Source of the DNA: Microbaculum marinisediminis
GTDB lineage: Bacteria > Pseudomonadota > Alphaproteobacteria > Rhizobiales > Tepidamorphaceae
Direction: 5' to 3'
Length of the DNA: 64,000 nucleotides
Assembly: GCF_025397915.1 (NCBI RefSeq)
Contig: NZ_JALIDZ010000002.1
Location: 310,001-374,000, forward strand
Every line of letters begins with the position of its first letter. Positions within the stretch are counted from its first letter, which is position 1. The notes beneath the pieces were generated by a model, which saw only the letters and a program-made list of their open reading frames with translations, was not told where the DNA came from and made no database searches. The position numbers and the translations under genes were made by a program. Of this stretch, positions 8,515 to 17,267 are shown one piece after another.

Positions 8515-11025
8515 ATGAAGACACACGCCCGCGCAGTCGTCATCGGAGGGGGCGTCGTCGGCGTCTCGACGCTGTATCACCTGGCGAAGAAGGGATGGTC
8601 CGATGTCGTTCTGGTCGAACGCAACGAGCTGACGTCGGGTTCGACCTGGCATGCGGCCGGCCTGCTGCCACTGTTCAACCTCTCCTACTCGGTCGGGCAG
8701 ATCCACAAATATTCGGTGCGGTTCTACCAGGAGCTTGCCGAGGAGACCGGCATGGACACGGGGTTCCGCAAGGTCTCCAACGTCCGCCTCGCCCGCACCC
8801 AGGACCGGTGGGACGAGTACATGTACTATTCGGGCATCGCCCGGACGCTCGGCATCGAGGTCAAGCAGCTCAGCCCCGCCGACATCAAGGCGCTTTGGCC
8901 GTACGTGAACGTCGACGGCCTGCTTGGCGCCATCCAGCACCCGGAAGACGGATACATCCAACCCGCCGACCTGACCCAGGCGCTGGCGCGCGGAGCGCGC
9001 GACCGGGGCGCGGAGATATACCGCAACACCCGCGTGACCGGGATCGCGCGGCAACCGAGCGGCGACTGGCTGGTGAAGACCGACAAGGGCGACATAACGG
9101 CCGAGCACGTCGTCTCGGCGACCGGCAACTTCGTTCGCCAGACCGGCGCGATGATCGGCCTCGACATTCCGGTCATCCCCGTCGAGCACCAGTACATCGT
9201 CACCGAGCCGCACCCGGCGATCCAGGAGCACCGCCGGAGCGGCGGACTGGAGCTGTGCGTGCTGCGCGAGTCGGATTCCTCCTGGTACATGCGCGAGGAA
9301 GCCGGCGGCCTGCTGCTCGGCCCCTACGAGAAGGGGGCGCCGTGCTGCTATGTCGACGGGCCGGACGAGAAGGCCGAGTACGAGCTGTTCCAGGAGGACC
9401 TGGAGCGGCTGGAACCGCATATCGAGACCGCGATCACCCGCGTGCCCTATTTCGGCGAGGTCGGCATCAAGAAGGTCTACAACGGCGCGATCTGCTACAC
9501 GCCGGACGGATCGCCGATCGTCGGCCCGGCCTGGGACCTCGAGAATTTCTGGCTGAACGAGGGCCATTCCTTCGGCGTCACGGCGGCCGGCGGCGCCGGC
9601 TGGCAGCTTGCCGAATGGATCGTCGACGGCGAGCCGACCATCGACATGATGGGCGTCGATCCGCGCCGTTTCGGCCCCTACGCCTCGCGCGGCTACCTCA
9701 AGGAAAAGAACGAGGAAGCCTACGCCAATGTCTTCACCATGCACTATCCCGACGAGGAGCGCGCCGCCGCCCGTCCGCTGAAGATGGCGCCCTGCTACGA
9801 CCGGATGCGCCAGCGCGGCGCGGTCTTCGGCTCGGTCTACGGCTGGGAGCGGCCGAACTGGTTCGCCCCCCTCGACTACGAGGTGCCGGCCGACGAGCTC
9901 GCCGTCGACGACACGCTGACGAACCACAACCACGCGCCCGCCGACTGGACCGGCAAGGTGCGCGAGAAATGGTCGTTCCGCCGGTCCAACTACTTCCCGT
10001 TCGTCGGCGAGGAGTGCAAGGCCGTGCACGAGGGCGTCGGCCTGCTCGACATGTCCGCCTTCGCCAAGTGCCATGTCTCCGGTCCCGGCGCGGAGGCGTG
10101 GCTCGACGCGATCCTCGCAAACCGCATTCCGAAGAAGATCGGGCGGCTGGGGCTCTGCCACATGCTGTCGCAGAACGGCGGCGTGCGTTCGGAGTTCACC
10201 GTCTACAAGGCGCGGGAGAACGGCTACTACCTCGTCTCCGCCGGTGCCTTCGAGCGGCACGACCACGATTACCTGACAAAGCTGCTGCCGGGCGACGGCA
10301 GCGTCCGCGTGCAGCCGGTCACGACGCAACTCGGCGTGCTGGTGCTCGCCGGCCCGCGCGCACGCGACGTGTTACAGAAGCTCACCGACACCGACCTGTC
10401 GAACGCCAGCTTCCCGTGGCTCACCGGTAAGCGCATCAGCGTCGGCCGCGCCGTCGCCGATGCGATGCGGGTCAATTTCGTCGGGGAGCTCGGCTGGGAG
10501 CTGCATCATCCCATCGATATGCAGAACACGATCTTCGACCTCGTCATGGCGGCCGGCAAGGACTACGGCATCCGCCCGTTCGGGATCCGCGCGATGGATT
10601 CCATGCGGCTGGAGAAGTCCTACCGGCTGATCCCACGCGAGCTGTCGATCGAGTATTCCGCGCTGGAATCGGGCCTAGACCGCTTCGTGCATCCCAACAA
10701 GGGCGACTTCATCGGCCGCGACGCCCTGGTCGCCTGGCAGCAGAAGGGGTTCCAGAATCGCTTCGTGACGATGGAAGTGCACGGCATCCGGGACGCCGAC
10801 GCGCGCGGCAACGAGGCGATCTGGCGGGGCGACGACCTGGTCGGCCGGGCGACGTCGGGTGGCTACGGCTGGCGGCTGGGCAAGTCGCTGGCGCTCGCGA
10901 TGGTGCGGCCGGAGCTGGGCGAGATCGGAACGGACCTGGAGATCCAGATCCTCGGCGACCGCTACAAGGCCACCGTCATCGAGGAATCCCCGTTCGATCC
11001 GCAGAACGAGCGGCTGAGGGCCTGA
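8515..11025 (+). CDS. dimethylglycine dehydrogenase-type FAD / aminomethyltransferase (GcvT) protein
   Basis: An 836-residue two-part enzyme. The N-terminal half is a DAO-type FAD oxidoreductase with the dinucleotide motif VVIGGGVVGVSTLYHLAKKG and the motif SGSTWHAAG, in which His46 corresponds to the histidine that covalently holds FAD in dimethylglycine and sarcosine dehydrogenases. The C-terminal half (from about residue 470) is a GcvT-like folate-binding domain, with conserved stretches such as LLDMSAFAK and NFVGELGWELH. It would oxidatively demethylate dimethylglycine (or sarcosine) and pass the C1 unit to tetrahydrofolate. The ATG at 8515 follows GGGGGA by 4 bp; frame extensions upstream run through the leader structures. 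Its position between corrinoid/folate genes and soxBDAG fits a betaine-to-glycine route. Confidence 0.85.
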   Translation: MKTHARAVVIGGGVVGVSTLYHLAKKGWSDVVLVERNELTSGSTWHAAGLLPLFNLSYSVGQIHKYSVRFYQELAEETGMDTGFRKVSNVRLARTQDRWDEYMYYSGIARTLGIEVKQLSPADIKALWPYVNVDGLLGAIQHPEDGYIQPADLTQALARGARDRGAEIYRNTRVTGIARQPSGDWLVKTDKGDITAEHVVSATGNFVRQTGAMIGLDIPVIPVEHQYIVTEPHPAIQEHRRSGGLELCVLRESDSSWYMREEAGGLLLGPYEKGAPCCYVDGPDEKAEYELFQEDLERLEPHIETAITRVPYFGEVGIKKVYNGAICYTPDGSPIVGPAWDLENFWLNEGHSFGVTAAGGAGWQLAEWIVDGEPTIDMMGVDPRRFGPYASRGYLKEKNEEAYANVFTMHYPDEERAAARPLKMAPCYDRMRQRGAVFGSVYGWERPNWFAPLDYEVPADELAVDDTLTNHNHAPADWTGKVREKWSFRRSNYFPFVGEECKAVHEGVGLLDMSAFAKCHVSGPGAEAWLDAILANRIPKKIGRLGLCHMLSQNGGVRSEFTVYKARENGYYLVSAGAFERHDHDYLTKLLPGDGSVRVQPVTTQLGVLVLAGPRARDVLQKLTDTDLSNASFPWLTGKRISVGRAVADAMRVNFVGELGWELHHPIDMQNTIFDLVMAAGKDYGIRPFGIRAMDSMRLEKSYRLIPRELSIEYSALESGLDRFVHPNKGDFIGRDALVAWQQKGFQNRFVTMEVHGIRDADARGNEAIWRGDDLVGRATSGGYGWRLGKSLALAMVRPELGEIGTDLEIQILGDRYKATVIEESPFDPQNERLRA

Positions 11026-11066
11026 CGCCACGGTAGGACGTGCTGGCCAGACACGCCGGGAAAAAC

Positions 11067-11140
11067 CGGCCCGACGCTTGAGGTCGGGCCGCGCTGTTTG
11101 TAAGAAAAGCCGTGCCGGCACGCGCCGGCCCGGCTTTCTT
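11067..11140 (+). terminator. tandem hairpin terminators after dimethylglycine dehydrogenase
   Basis: Two hairpins follow the stop codon. The first is CGGCCCGAC-N7-GTCGGGCCG (11067-11091), followed by a short T run. The second is stronger: AAGAAAAGCCG and CGGCTTTCTT outer arms (11102-11140) enclose GCCGGC-ACGC-GCCGGC, ending in TTTCTT. The second hairpin overlaps a possible GTG start of the next gene at 11112, which is one reason to prefer 11172. Confidence 0.7.
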
Positions 11141-11171
11141 CGTGGCCGCACGCCGTACGGATCTGCTCGCA

Positions 11172-13148
11172 ATGACCAGCGTGACCTACCGTCCCGAAAT
11201 CGACGGGCTCCGTGCGCTTGCCGTCCTCGTCGTGGTGTTCTTCCATGTCGGGTTCGCGCCGTTCAGCGGCGGCTTCGTCGGCGTCGACGTGTTCTTCGTG
11301 ATCAGCGGCTATCTGATCACCCGCCTGATCCGCGCCGACCATGAAGCCGGCCGCTTCTCCTACGCGACCTTCTATGTCCGCCGCGCCCGCCGGCTGTTTC
11401 CGGCGCTGTTCGTGGTGCTGGTGGCAAGCTTCGTCGCCGCGTTCTTCATCCTGTCGCCGCGTTTCTTCGAGGAGTTCGCGGATTCGCTCGTCTGCACCAC
11501 GTTCTTCGTCTCGAACATCTGCTTCTGGTGGCAAAGCGGCTATTTCGACGCCGACGCGATCTACAAGCCGTTGCTGCACATGTGGTCGCTCAGCGTCGAG
11601 GAGCAGTTCTATCTGATCTGGCCGACCGTCCTGGTCGCCCTTCTGGCGCTCCGGCCACGGGTCGAGCGGTCGCGCTTTCCCGCCCTCACCGAATGGGGCG
11701 TCCCGCTGTTCCTGCTGGTCGCCGGCGCCATCAGCGTCTACCGGGCCGACCGGACGCTCGACAACGACGCGGCGGCGGTTTTCTACTTCGCCCATTTCCG
11801 GATCGGCGAGTTCGCCGTCGGGGCGGCGCTCGTCTGGCTCGAAAAGTACAGGCCCCGACACACATTGACGCTCGACGGGCTGATGCTGGCCGGCCTAGCG
11901 ATGATCCTGGCGGCGGTGTTTCTCTACACCGAGGCGACGCCGTTTCCCGGGACGTCGGCGATGCTGCCCTGCATCGGCGCGGGACTGGTGATCTTCGCCG
12001 GGGGCGGCGCGCGGCTGGCGCGCCTCCTCGACAACCGCGTCGCGATCGGCATCGGGCTCATTTCCTACTCGCTCTACCTGGTGCACTGGCCGATCGTCGT
12101 CTTCTACGCCTACGCGACCGCCCAAGATTTCCAGCCGGTCGAGCAGTGGGGCATGGTCGCCGCCTCCATCGCCATCGCCACGGCGATGTATTTCTGGGTG
12201 GAGCAGCCGTTCCGGCGCAGGCCGCCGCGCGGCGTCGCCCTGAACAACCGGCAGGTCGGGCTCGCCTCGGCGGCGCTGGCGGTCGTCCTCGTCGCCCCGG
12301 CGGCCTACGTGTCGGCGAGCGGCGGCATGGACTGGCGCATGTCGGACGAGGTCGCCGCGATGCTGAAGACCGTGGACAAGGACGCAAGGGCGCGGCGCGC
12401 GGCGACCCGGTCGAACCGATGCCACATGGTGACGCGAACCCAGTCCATCGGGGAGTTCGCCAGGCACTTCGAAGCGTGTTCGCCGCTCGGGGAGCGCAAC
12501 ATCGCCGTCGTCGGCGACAGCCACGCCGCCGACCTGTGGCTCGCCCTGTCGCGGGCCTACAAGTCCGTCAACGTCATCCAGCTGACGGGGGCCGGCTGCG
12601 ATCCGTGGACCGAGCACCCGAAATGCGTGCAGCTCCGGGAATTCGCCGGCCGGTTCATCGCCGACAACGCCGGCAGCCTCGACGGCGTCGCGATCACCGC
12701 GCGGCTCGGTTCGGACGCGGCGCAGGATATCGAACGCTACGCCGACGGCGTGGCCGACCTCGCCGCCGACTATGCCGCGGCGGGCGTGCCTGTCGTCGTT
12801 TTCGGGCCGCAGCCGGAATATTCCAGGGACGTGCCGACCCTCGTGGCGACCCGTCGGACGATGGACGACCTGGACGGCTTCCTGCGCGCCTATCTCGATG
12901 ACAAGGTGATCCGCGCCGACCGCCTGTACGCCGATGCGCTCGCCCGCAGGGGCATTCCCTACGTGTCGAAGATCGCCCTTCTCTGCCCCGACGGGGACTG
13001 CGCGGCCCTCGCCGCCGACGGCGCCCCGCTGGTAACCGACTACGGGCACTGGACGGTCGCGGCGAGCCGGCTGTTCGGCAAGCGTCTGCGCGCCCGCTAC
13101 GGGACGGTCGAAAACCTGTTTGGAGCGCGGGAAACGGCCGGCGACTAG
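11172..13148 (+). CDS. acyltransferase 3 / SGNH-domain membrane protein (OafA/YrhL type)
   Basis: A 658-residue membrane O-acyltransferase. It starts with the typical YRPEIDGLRALAVLVVVFFH, followed by VGVDVFFVISGYLI and about ten transmembrane segments up to residue 390. It then has a periplasmic SGNH domain with the nucleophile motif VVGDSHAADLW and a distal YGHWT where the catalytic Asp/His lie. Such enzymes acetylate surface polysaccharide or peptidoglycan. Its function looks unrelated to the flanking methylamine genes. Its TAG stop overlaps the convergent permease stop within the sequence CTAG. Confidence 0.9.
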   Translation: MTSVTYRPEIDGLRALAVLVVVFFHVGFAPFSGGFVGVDVFFVISGYLITRLIRADHEAGRFSYATFYVRRARRLFPALFVVLVASFVAAFFILSPRFFEEFADSLVCTTFFVSNICFWWQSGYFDADAIYKPLLHMWSLSVEEQFYLIWPTVLVALLALRPRVERSRFPALTEWGVPLFLLVAGAISVYRADRTLDNDAAAVFYFAHFRIGEFAVGAALVWLEKYRPRHTLTLDGLMLAGLAMILAAVFLYTEATPFPGTSAMLPCIGAGLVIFAGGGARLARLLDNRVAIGIGLISYSLYLVHWPIVVFYAYATAQDFQPVEQWGMVAASIAIATAMYFWVEQPFRRRPPRGVALNNRQVGLASAALAVVLVAPAAYVSASGGMDWRMSDEVAAMLKTVDKDARARRAATRSNRCHMVTRTQSIGEFARHFEACSPLGERNIAVVGDSHAADLWLALSRAYKSVNVIQLTGAGCDPWTEHPKCVQLREFAGRFIADNAGSLDGVAITARLGSDAAQDIERYADGVADLAADYAAAGVPVVVFGPQPEYSRDVPTLVATRRTMDDLDGFLRAYLDDKVIRADRLYADALARRGIPYVSKIALLCPDGDCAALAADGAPLVTDYGHWTVAASRLFGKRLRARYGTVENLFGARETAGD

Positions 13149-14194
13149 CCCTTGAGGTCGCCGGCGGCGGGTATCTCGCCGTCGCGCGAAATCACGATCG
13201 CCACCGGGCGCCAGGCGGGAACGTGCGAGCAGACGATCAGCACGATGACCATGATCGGCACCGACAGGAACATGCCGACGATGCCCCAGACGAAGGCCCA
13301 GAAGGTCAGCGACAGGATGATCACCAGCGGGCTCAGGTTCAGCGAGCGGCCCATCAGCGCCGGCTCGACGAAATTGCCGATGAAGAGCTGAATCGCGCCG
13401 ACGCCGAAGAAGATGATCACGAACGGCCCCAGCGTATCGAACTGCACCAGCGCCACCACCGCGGGCAGCAGGGTGGCGACCGCCGATCCGATATTCGGGA
13501 TGAAGTTCAACAGCACGGCCAGCAGCGCCCAGGTCTCGGCGAAATCGAGGCCCATCGGCTTCATCACCACATAGGCGGCGCCACCGGTCAGCGCGCTGAC
13601 GAACAGCTTGATCGAGAAGTAGCGCTGGATGCTGTCGGAGATCGAGATGATCAGTCCGTGTACGCGCAGCGACTGGTCGGAATTGGGAAACAGCCGGGCG
13701 AGCTTGGACTGGAAGGCGCCGCGCTCGACGAACATGAAGCCCATGTAGAGGACAATCAGGGTGATCGTCGTCAGCGTCGCCCCGGCCGACCCGACGACGC
13801 CGGGAATGCGCCTGGTCAGATCGATCTCGGAGAGCGCCCTCTGCATGTCTTCGGCGATATCCCGGCCGAAGAACTCGGCTGCCTGCGACAGCAGCGCCTC
13901 CATGCGGGCGATGTAGCGCGGGCTCGCGGCAATCACCGCCTCCACCTGGGAGGACATGACGTAGACCATCAGGAACAGCGCGTAGAAGATGATGACGAGG
14001 CCGATGACAGTCGCCAGCGGCCGCGGCACCGACCAGTGGCCGACCCGGATCCGCGTGATGCGGTCGATCAGCGCGGCAAGCAGGCTGAACAGTACCAGCG
14101 CGATGGCGATCGGGATCAGGTAGGACCGTCCCGCAATCAACGCCGAAAACACGATCGCGGCGGCGACCAGCCAGAGGAACCAGCGCGGTATCAT
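13145..14194 (-). CDS. AI-2E family transporter (PerM/TqsA family)
   Basis: A 349-residue polytopic membrane protein. The N-terminus (MIPRWFLWLVAAAIVFSALI) starts two adjacent helices. The C-terminal block contains VLLNFIPNIGSAVATLLPA, GNFVEPALMGRSLNLSPLVI and WGIVGMFLSVPIMV, the conserved signature of the AI-2E permease family. Members export or channel small molecules or ions, and few substrates are proved. The start has GGGAG 6 bp upstream. It lies 11 bp downstream of the AraC regulator gene and is probably co-transcribed with it. Confidence 0.9.
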   Translation of the reverse strand: MIPRWFLWLVAAAIVFSALIAGRSYLIPIAIALVLFSLLAALIDRITRIRVGHWSVPRPLATVIGLVIIFYALFLMVYVMSSQVEAVIAASPRYIARMEALLSQAAEFFGRDIAEDMQRALSEIDLTRRIPGVVGSAGATLTTITLIVLYMGFMFVERGAFQSKLARLFPNSDQSLRVHGLIISISDSIQRYFSIKLFVSALTGGAAYVVMKPMGLDFAETWALLAVLLNFIPNIGSAVATLLPAVVALVQFDTLGPFVIIFFGVGAIQLFIGNFVEPALMGRSLNLSPLVIILSLTFWAFVWGIVGMFLSVPIMVIVLIVCSHVPAWRPVAIVISRDGEIPAAGDLKG

Positions 14195-14205
14195 CGCCGC
14201 TCCCA

Positions 14206-15198
14206 CTACGTCGCGCTTTCGCGTTCGCGCCGCTCGGTCAGCGGCGAGCGCCCGTAGAATTCCCGGTAGCATTTGGAGAAATGCGAGGCCGAGACGAAGC
14301 CGCAGGCCACCGCCACCTCGACCACCGGCAGGTTCGACTGGAGCAGCAGGTGGCGGGCGCGGTCCAGGCGCAGCTCGAGATAGTAGCGCGCCGGCGAGCG
14401 GCCCATGGTGCGGCGGAACAGGCGCTCGATCTGGCGGCGCGACAGGCCGGCGAAGCGGGCGAGTTCGACCAGCGACAGCGGCTCGGCGATGTTCGCCTCC
14501 ATCAGCTCGATGATGGTCAGCACCTTGGAATTGTGGATGCCCAGCCGCGCCCTGAGCGGCAGACGCTGACGGTCCTGCGGGCTGCGCACCCGGTCGGTGA
14601 GCGCCTGCTCGCAGACGCGATTGACGACCGTGTCGCCGTGGTCGGCGTCGATCAGGCTCAGCATCATGTCGAGCGAGGCGGTGCCACCGGCACAGGTGTA
14701 GATGTTCCGGTCGACCTCGTAGAGATCGGCGTAGACGTCGGCTTCCGGGAAGGCCTCGGCGAAGCCCGGCAGGTTTTCCCAGTGGATGGCGCAGCGCCTG
14801 CCGTCCAGCAGCCCGGCCTTGGCCAGGATCCAGGCGCCGGTGCACATGGCCCCGACGGTGACGCCGCCGCGGTGTAGCTGCCGCAGCCACGAGTTCAAAG
14901 CCTTCGATTCGTACTTCTCGACGAAGACGCCCGAGCAGACGAAGAACATGTCGGGCCGCTCGTCGGAGTGGAACAGCCGCTTCTCGTCCTCCAGCGAGCC
15001 GTCGACGGCGACCTTGACGCCGTTCGAGGCAAGCCCCGGCGAGCCGGTCTCGGAGGCCAGGCGCCACTTGTAGTACTGCTGGCCGAGATGCCGGTTGGCC
15101 AGCCGCAAGGGCTCGATCGCGGTGGCAAACGCGATCATCGAGAAGTTCGGCACGAGAAAAAATACGATCCGGCGCGAACGCTGTACGGTGGCGTCCAT
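14206..15198 (-). CDS. GlxA/GbdR-like AraC-family regulator
   Basis: A 330-residue regulator with an N-terminal DJ-1/PfpI (class I glutamine amidotransferase-like) domain and a C-terminal AraC domain. The first includes GAMCTGAWILAKAGLLDG and HWENLPGF. The second includes SLVELARFAGLSRRQIERLF and EVAVACGFVSASHFSKCYRE. This architecture is shared with GbdR, CdhR and ArgR-type activators that sense glycine betaine, dimethylglycine or amino acids. It is divergent from soxBDAG, so it is most likely the activator of sarcosine oxidase, with dimethylglycine or betaine as a plausible but unproved ligand. The start follows the motif MDATVQRSRRIVFFLVPNFS typical of these proteins. Confidence 0.88.
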   Translation of the reverse strand: MDATVQRSRRIVFFLVPNFSMIAFATAIEPLRLANRHLGQQYYKWRLASETGSPGLASNGVKVAVDGSLEDEKRLFHSDERPDMFFVCSGVFVEKYESKALNSWLRQLHRGGVTVGAMCTGAWILAKAGLLDGRRCAIHWENLPGFAEAFPEADVYADLYEVDRNIYTCAGGTASLDMMLSLIDADHGDTVVNRVCEQALTDRVRSPQDRQRLPLRARLGIHNSKVLTIIELMEANIAEPLSLVELARFAGLSRRQIERLFRRTMGRSPARYYLELRLDRARHLLLQSNLPVVEVAVACGFVSASHFSKCYREFYGRSPLTERRERESAT

Positions 15199-15452
15199 GC
15201 AAGGCCTTTCCCAAACCGCGTGGCAACCGGCCACCCAACCGAATTGCCTGATGTCGCAATCAGACCAATGATCGCTCCTAGATGACAAACGATCGCGACG
15301 CAAGAACGGCTTGTATTGCAACGCGAAATCATCCTGCCTCGCGGATCGCCCCCGACCCTTGCGTCCGGGGGCTCCGGTAAGCGACCATCGCGAGGCAGAC
15401 AGCGGCCCGGGGCTGTCGGAACGGGGCCGCGACAGCGAGCGAGGCCGGCCGG
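15199..15452. promoter_or_regulatory. divergent regulator/soxB promoter region
   Basis: This 254-bp spacer should hold the sox promoter and the operator of the AraC-type regulator. An imperfect inverted pair, TGTCGCAATC (15252-15261) and GATCGCGACG (15291-15300), matches at 8 of 10 positions and is the best candidate site. The assignment is tentative. Confidence 0.35.
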
Positions 15453-16700
15453 GTGAAATATTCCGTCTTTTCCTTGATCCGCGAGGGCCTGAAGGGCCAC
15501 CAAGGCTGGCCGCGCGTGTGGCGCGCGCCCGAACCCAAGGCCGCCTACGACGCCGTCGTCATCGGCGGCGGCGGCCACGGGCTGGCGACGGCCTACTACC
15601 TGGCCAAGGAGCACGGCATGACCAACATCGCCGTGATCGAGAAGGGCTGGATCGGCGGCGGCAATTCGGGGCGCAACACGACCATCATCCGCTCCAACTA
15701 CCTCTTCGACGAGAGTGCGGCGATCTACAATCACGCGCTGGAGCTGTGGAAGACGCTCGGCCGCGAGCTCAACTACAACATCATGATGAGCCACCGCGGC
15801 GTGCTGAACCTCGCCCATGACGAGCACGAGGCGCGCCAGCTCAAGCGCCGCGTCGAGGCGAACCGGCTCAACGGGGTCGACGCCGAGTGGCTCGACGCCA
15901 GGCAGGTCAAGGATTTCTGCCCGATCATCAACATCTCGCACGACATCCGCTATCCGGTGCTGGGCGCCACGCTGCAGCGCTCCGGCGGCACCAACCGGCA
16001 CGACGCGGTGGTGTGGGGCTACGCGCGGGCCTGCGACGCCATGGGCGTCGACATCATCCAGCAGTGCGAGGTGACCGGCATCAGGACCGCCAGAGGCGCG
16101 GTCACGGGCGTGGAGACGACGCGCGGCGTGATCAAGACGCCGAAGGTCGCCTGCGTCACCGCCGGGCACACCTCGGTGATCGCGGCGATGCTGGACATCA
16201 AGCTGCCGATCCAGAGCCACCCGCTGCAGGCGCTCGTCTCCGAGCCGATCAAGCCGCTGGTGCCCTGCGTCATCATGTCGAACGCGGTGCACGTCTATTG
16301 CAGCCAGTCGGACAAGGGCGAGCTGGTCATCGGCGCGGGCATCGACGCGCACAATTCCTACACCCAGCGCGGCTCGATGGACATCATCGAGCACCAGATG
16401 GCCTCGCTGTGCGAGCTGCTGCCGCCGGTGTCGCGCCTGCGGATGATGCGCCAGTGGGGTGGCATCGTCGACACCTGCCCGGACGCCAGCCCGATCATCT
16501 CGAAGACGCCGGTGAAGGGCTTCTACATCAACGGCGGCTGGGGCACCGGCGGCTGGAAGGCGACGCCCGGCTCGGGCCACGTCTTCGCCTGGACGGTCGC
16601 CAGGGACGACCCGCATCCGATCGCCGCGCCGTTCGCGCTCGACCGGTTCCAGTCCGGCGCCCTGGTCGCCGAACACGGCGCCGCGGCCGTGGCGCATTAG
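15453..16700 (+). CDS. soxB: sarcosine oxidase beta subunit
   Basis: A 415-residue flavoprotein. The opening [18 protein letters not shown] and the dinucleotide motif [21 protein letters not shown] are diagnostic of the beta subunit of heterotetrameric sarcosine oxidase, which holds the FAD (and the FMN shared with alpha) and oxidises sarcosine to glycine. The segment [16 protein letters not shown] is also conserved in this subunit. Translation starts at a GTG, because no ATG gives the family N-terminus. First gene of soxBDAG. Confidence 0.95.
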   Translation: MKYSVFSLIREGLKGHQGWPRVWRAPEPKAAYDAVVIGGGGHGLATAYYLAKEHGMTNIAVIEKGWIGGGNSGRNTTIIRSNYLFDESAAIYNHALELWKTLGRELNYNIMMSHRGVLNLAHDEHEARQLKRRVEANRLNGVDAEWLDARQVKDFCPIINISHDIRYPVLGATLQRSGGTNRHDAVVWGYARACDAMGVDIIQQCEVTGIRTARGAVTGVETTRGVIKTPKVACVTAGHTSVIAAMLDIKLPIQSHPLQALVSEPIKPLVPCVIMSNAVHVYCSQSDKGELVIGAGIDAHNSYTQRGSMDIIEHQMASLCELLPPVSRLRMMRQWGGIVDTCPDASPIISKTPVKGFYINGGWGTGGWKATPGSGHVFAWTVARDDPHPIAAPFALDRFQSGALVAEHGAAAVAH

Positions 16701-16741
16701 AGGGGGAGCGGGAGAGCGGTGCAGCGATTGAGAGAAGCGAG

Positions 16742-17107
16742 ATGTTCCTGATCACCTGTCCCTATTGCGGCACGCGCGACCAGTCGGAGTTCTCCAACGC
16801 CGGCGAGGCGCATATCGCCCGGCCCACCGACGGCGAGGCGCTGACCGACGCGCAGTGGGCCGACTTCGTGTTCCTGCGCAACAACCCGAAGGGCCTGTTC
16901 GCCGAGCGCTGGGTCCACACCGCCGGCTGCCGGCGGTTCTTCAACATGCTGCGCAACACCGCGACCGACGAGATCCTCGCCGTCTACAGGATCGGCCAGA
17001 CGCCGCCGAAGGTGACGACGGTCGCGCCGGCCACGCCGTCGGGCGAAGCACCGATCGGCTCGGGCAACGATGCGGTGAAGGTCGTGCAGCCGGAGGAAGC
17101 GACGTGA
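16742..17107 (+). CDS. soxD: sarcosine oxidase delta subunit
   Basis: A 121-residue subunit that binds zinc in the heterotetrameric enzyme. The four ligands known for the family are present: Cys6 and Cys9 (ITCPYCG), His59 and Cys63 (WVHTAGCRRFF). The tail after about residue 85 is variable and Pro/Ala-rich. It starts 41 bp after soxB and is separated from soxA by a 160-bp spacer full of palindromes, which is unusual for this tight operon. Confidence 0.95.
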   Translation: MFLITCPYCGTRDQSEFSNAGEAHIARPTDGEALTDAQWADFVFLRNNPKGLFAERWVHTAGCRRFFNMLRNTATDEILAVYRIGQTPPKVTTVAPATPSGEAPIGSGNDAVKVVQPEEAT

Positions 17108-17140
17108 TGTACGCCGCGCTGCTCTCCCCTGGTACGTCAT

Positions 17141-17228
17141 CCCCGGGCTCGACCCGGGGATCTCGGCGCGGTTGGACGCCTGCCGGGCAATTCGCACGAG
17201 ATTGCCGGGTCGAGCCCGGCAATCTCGT
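17141..17228. repeat. REP-like palindrome doublet between soxD and soxA
   Basis: Two palindromes of the GTCATCCCCGGG-type intergenic family lie inside the sox operon. CCCCGGG-CTCGA-CCCGGGG (17141-17159) is preceded by GTCAT. A long hairpin with perfect 14-bp arms (17196-17209 and 17215-17228, ACGAGATTGCCGGG and its complement) surrounds TCGAG. The two face each other as in a REPIN doublet. Confidence 0.75.
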
Positions 17229-17267
17229 GGGGGGATGGCCCGGCTCCCGCGACTTGGAGCTCGTCCC

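Noticed and set aside
11112-11171. Upstream GTG start for the acyltransferase
   Set aside because: It lies inside a hairpin terminator and adds 20 residues not typical of the family; ATG 11172 gives the standard N-terminus.
13145-15259. One long minus-strand frame that runs through both the AI-2E permease and the AraC regulator region (apparent 704-residue fusion)
   Set aside because: Only its last 349 codons are a real protein; the upstream part is out of frame with the AraC regulator, which has its own start at 15198 and complete domains.
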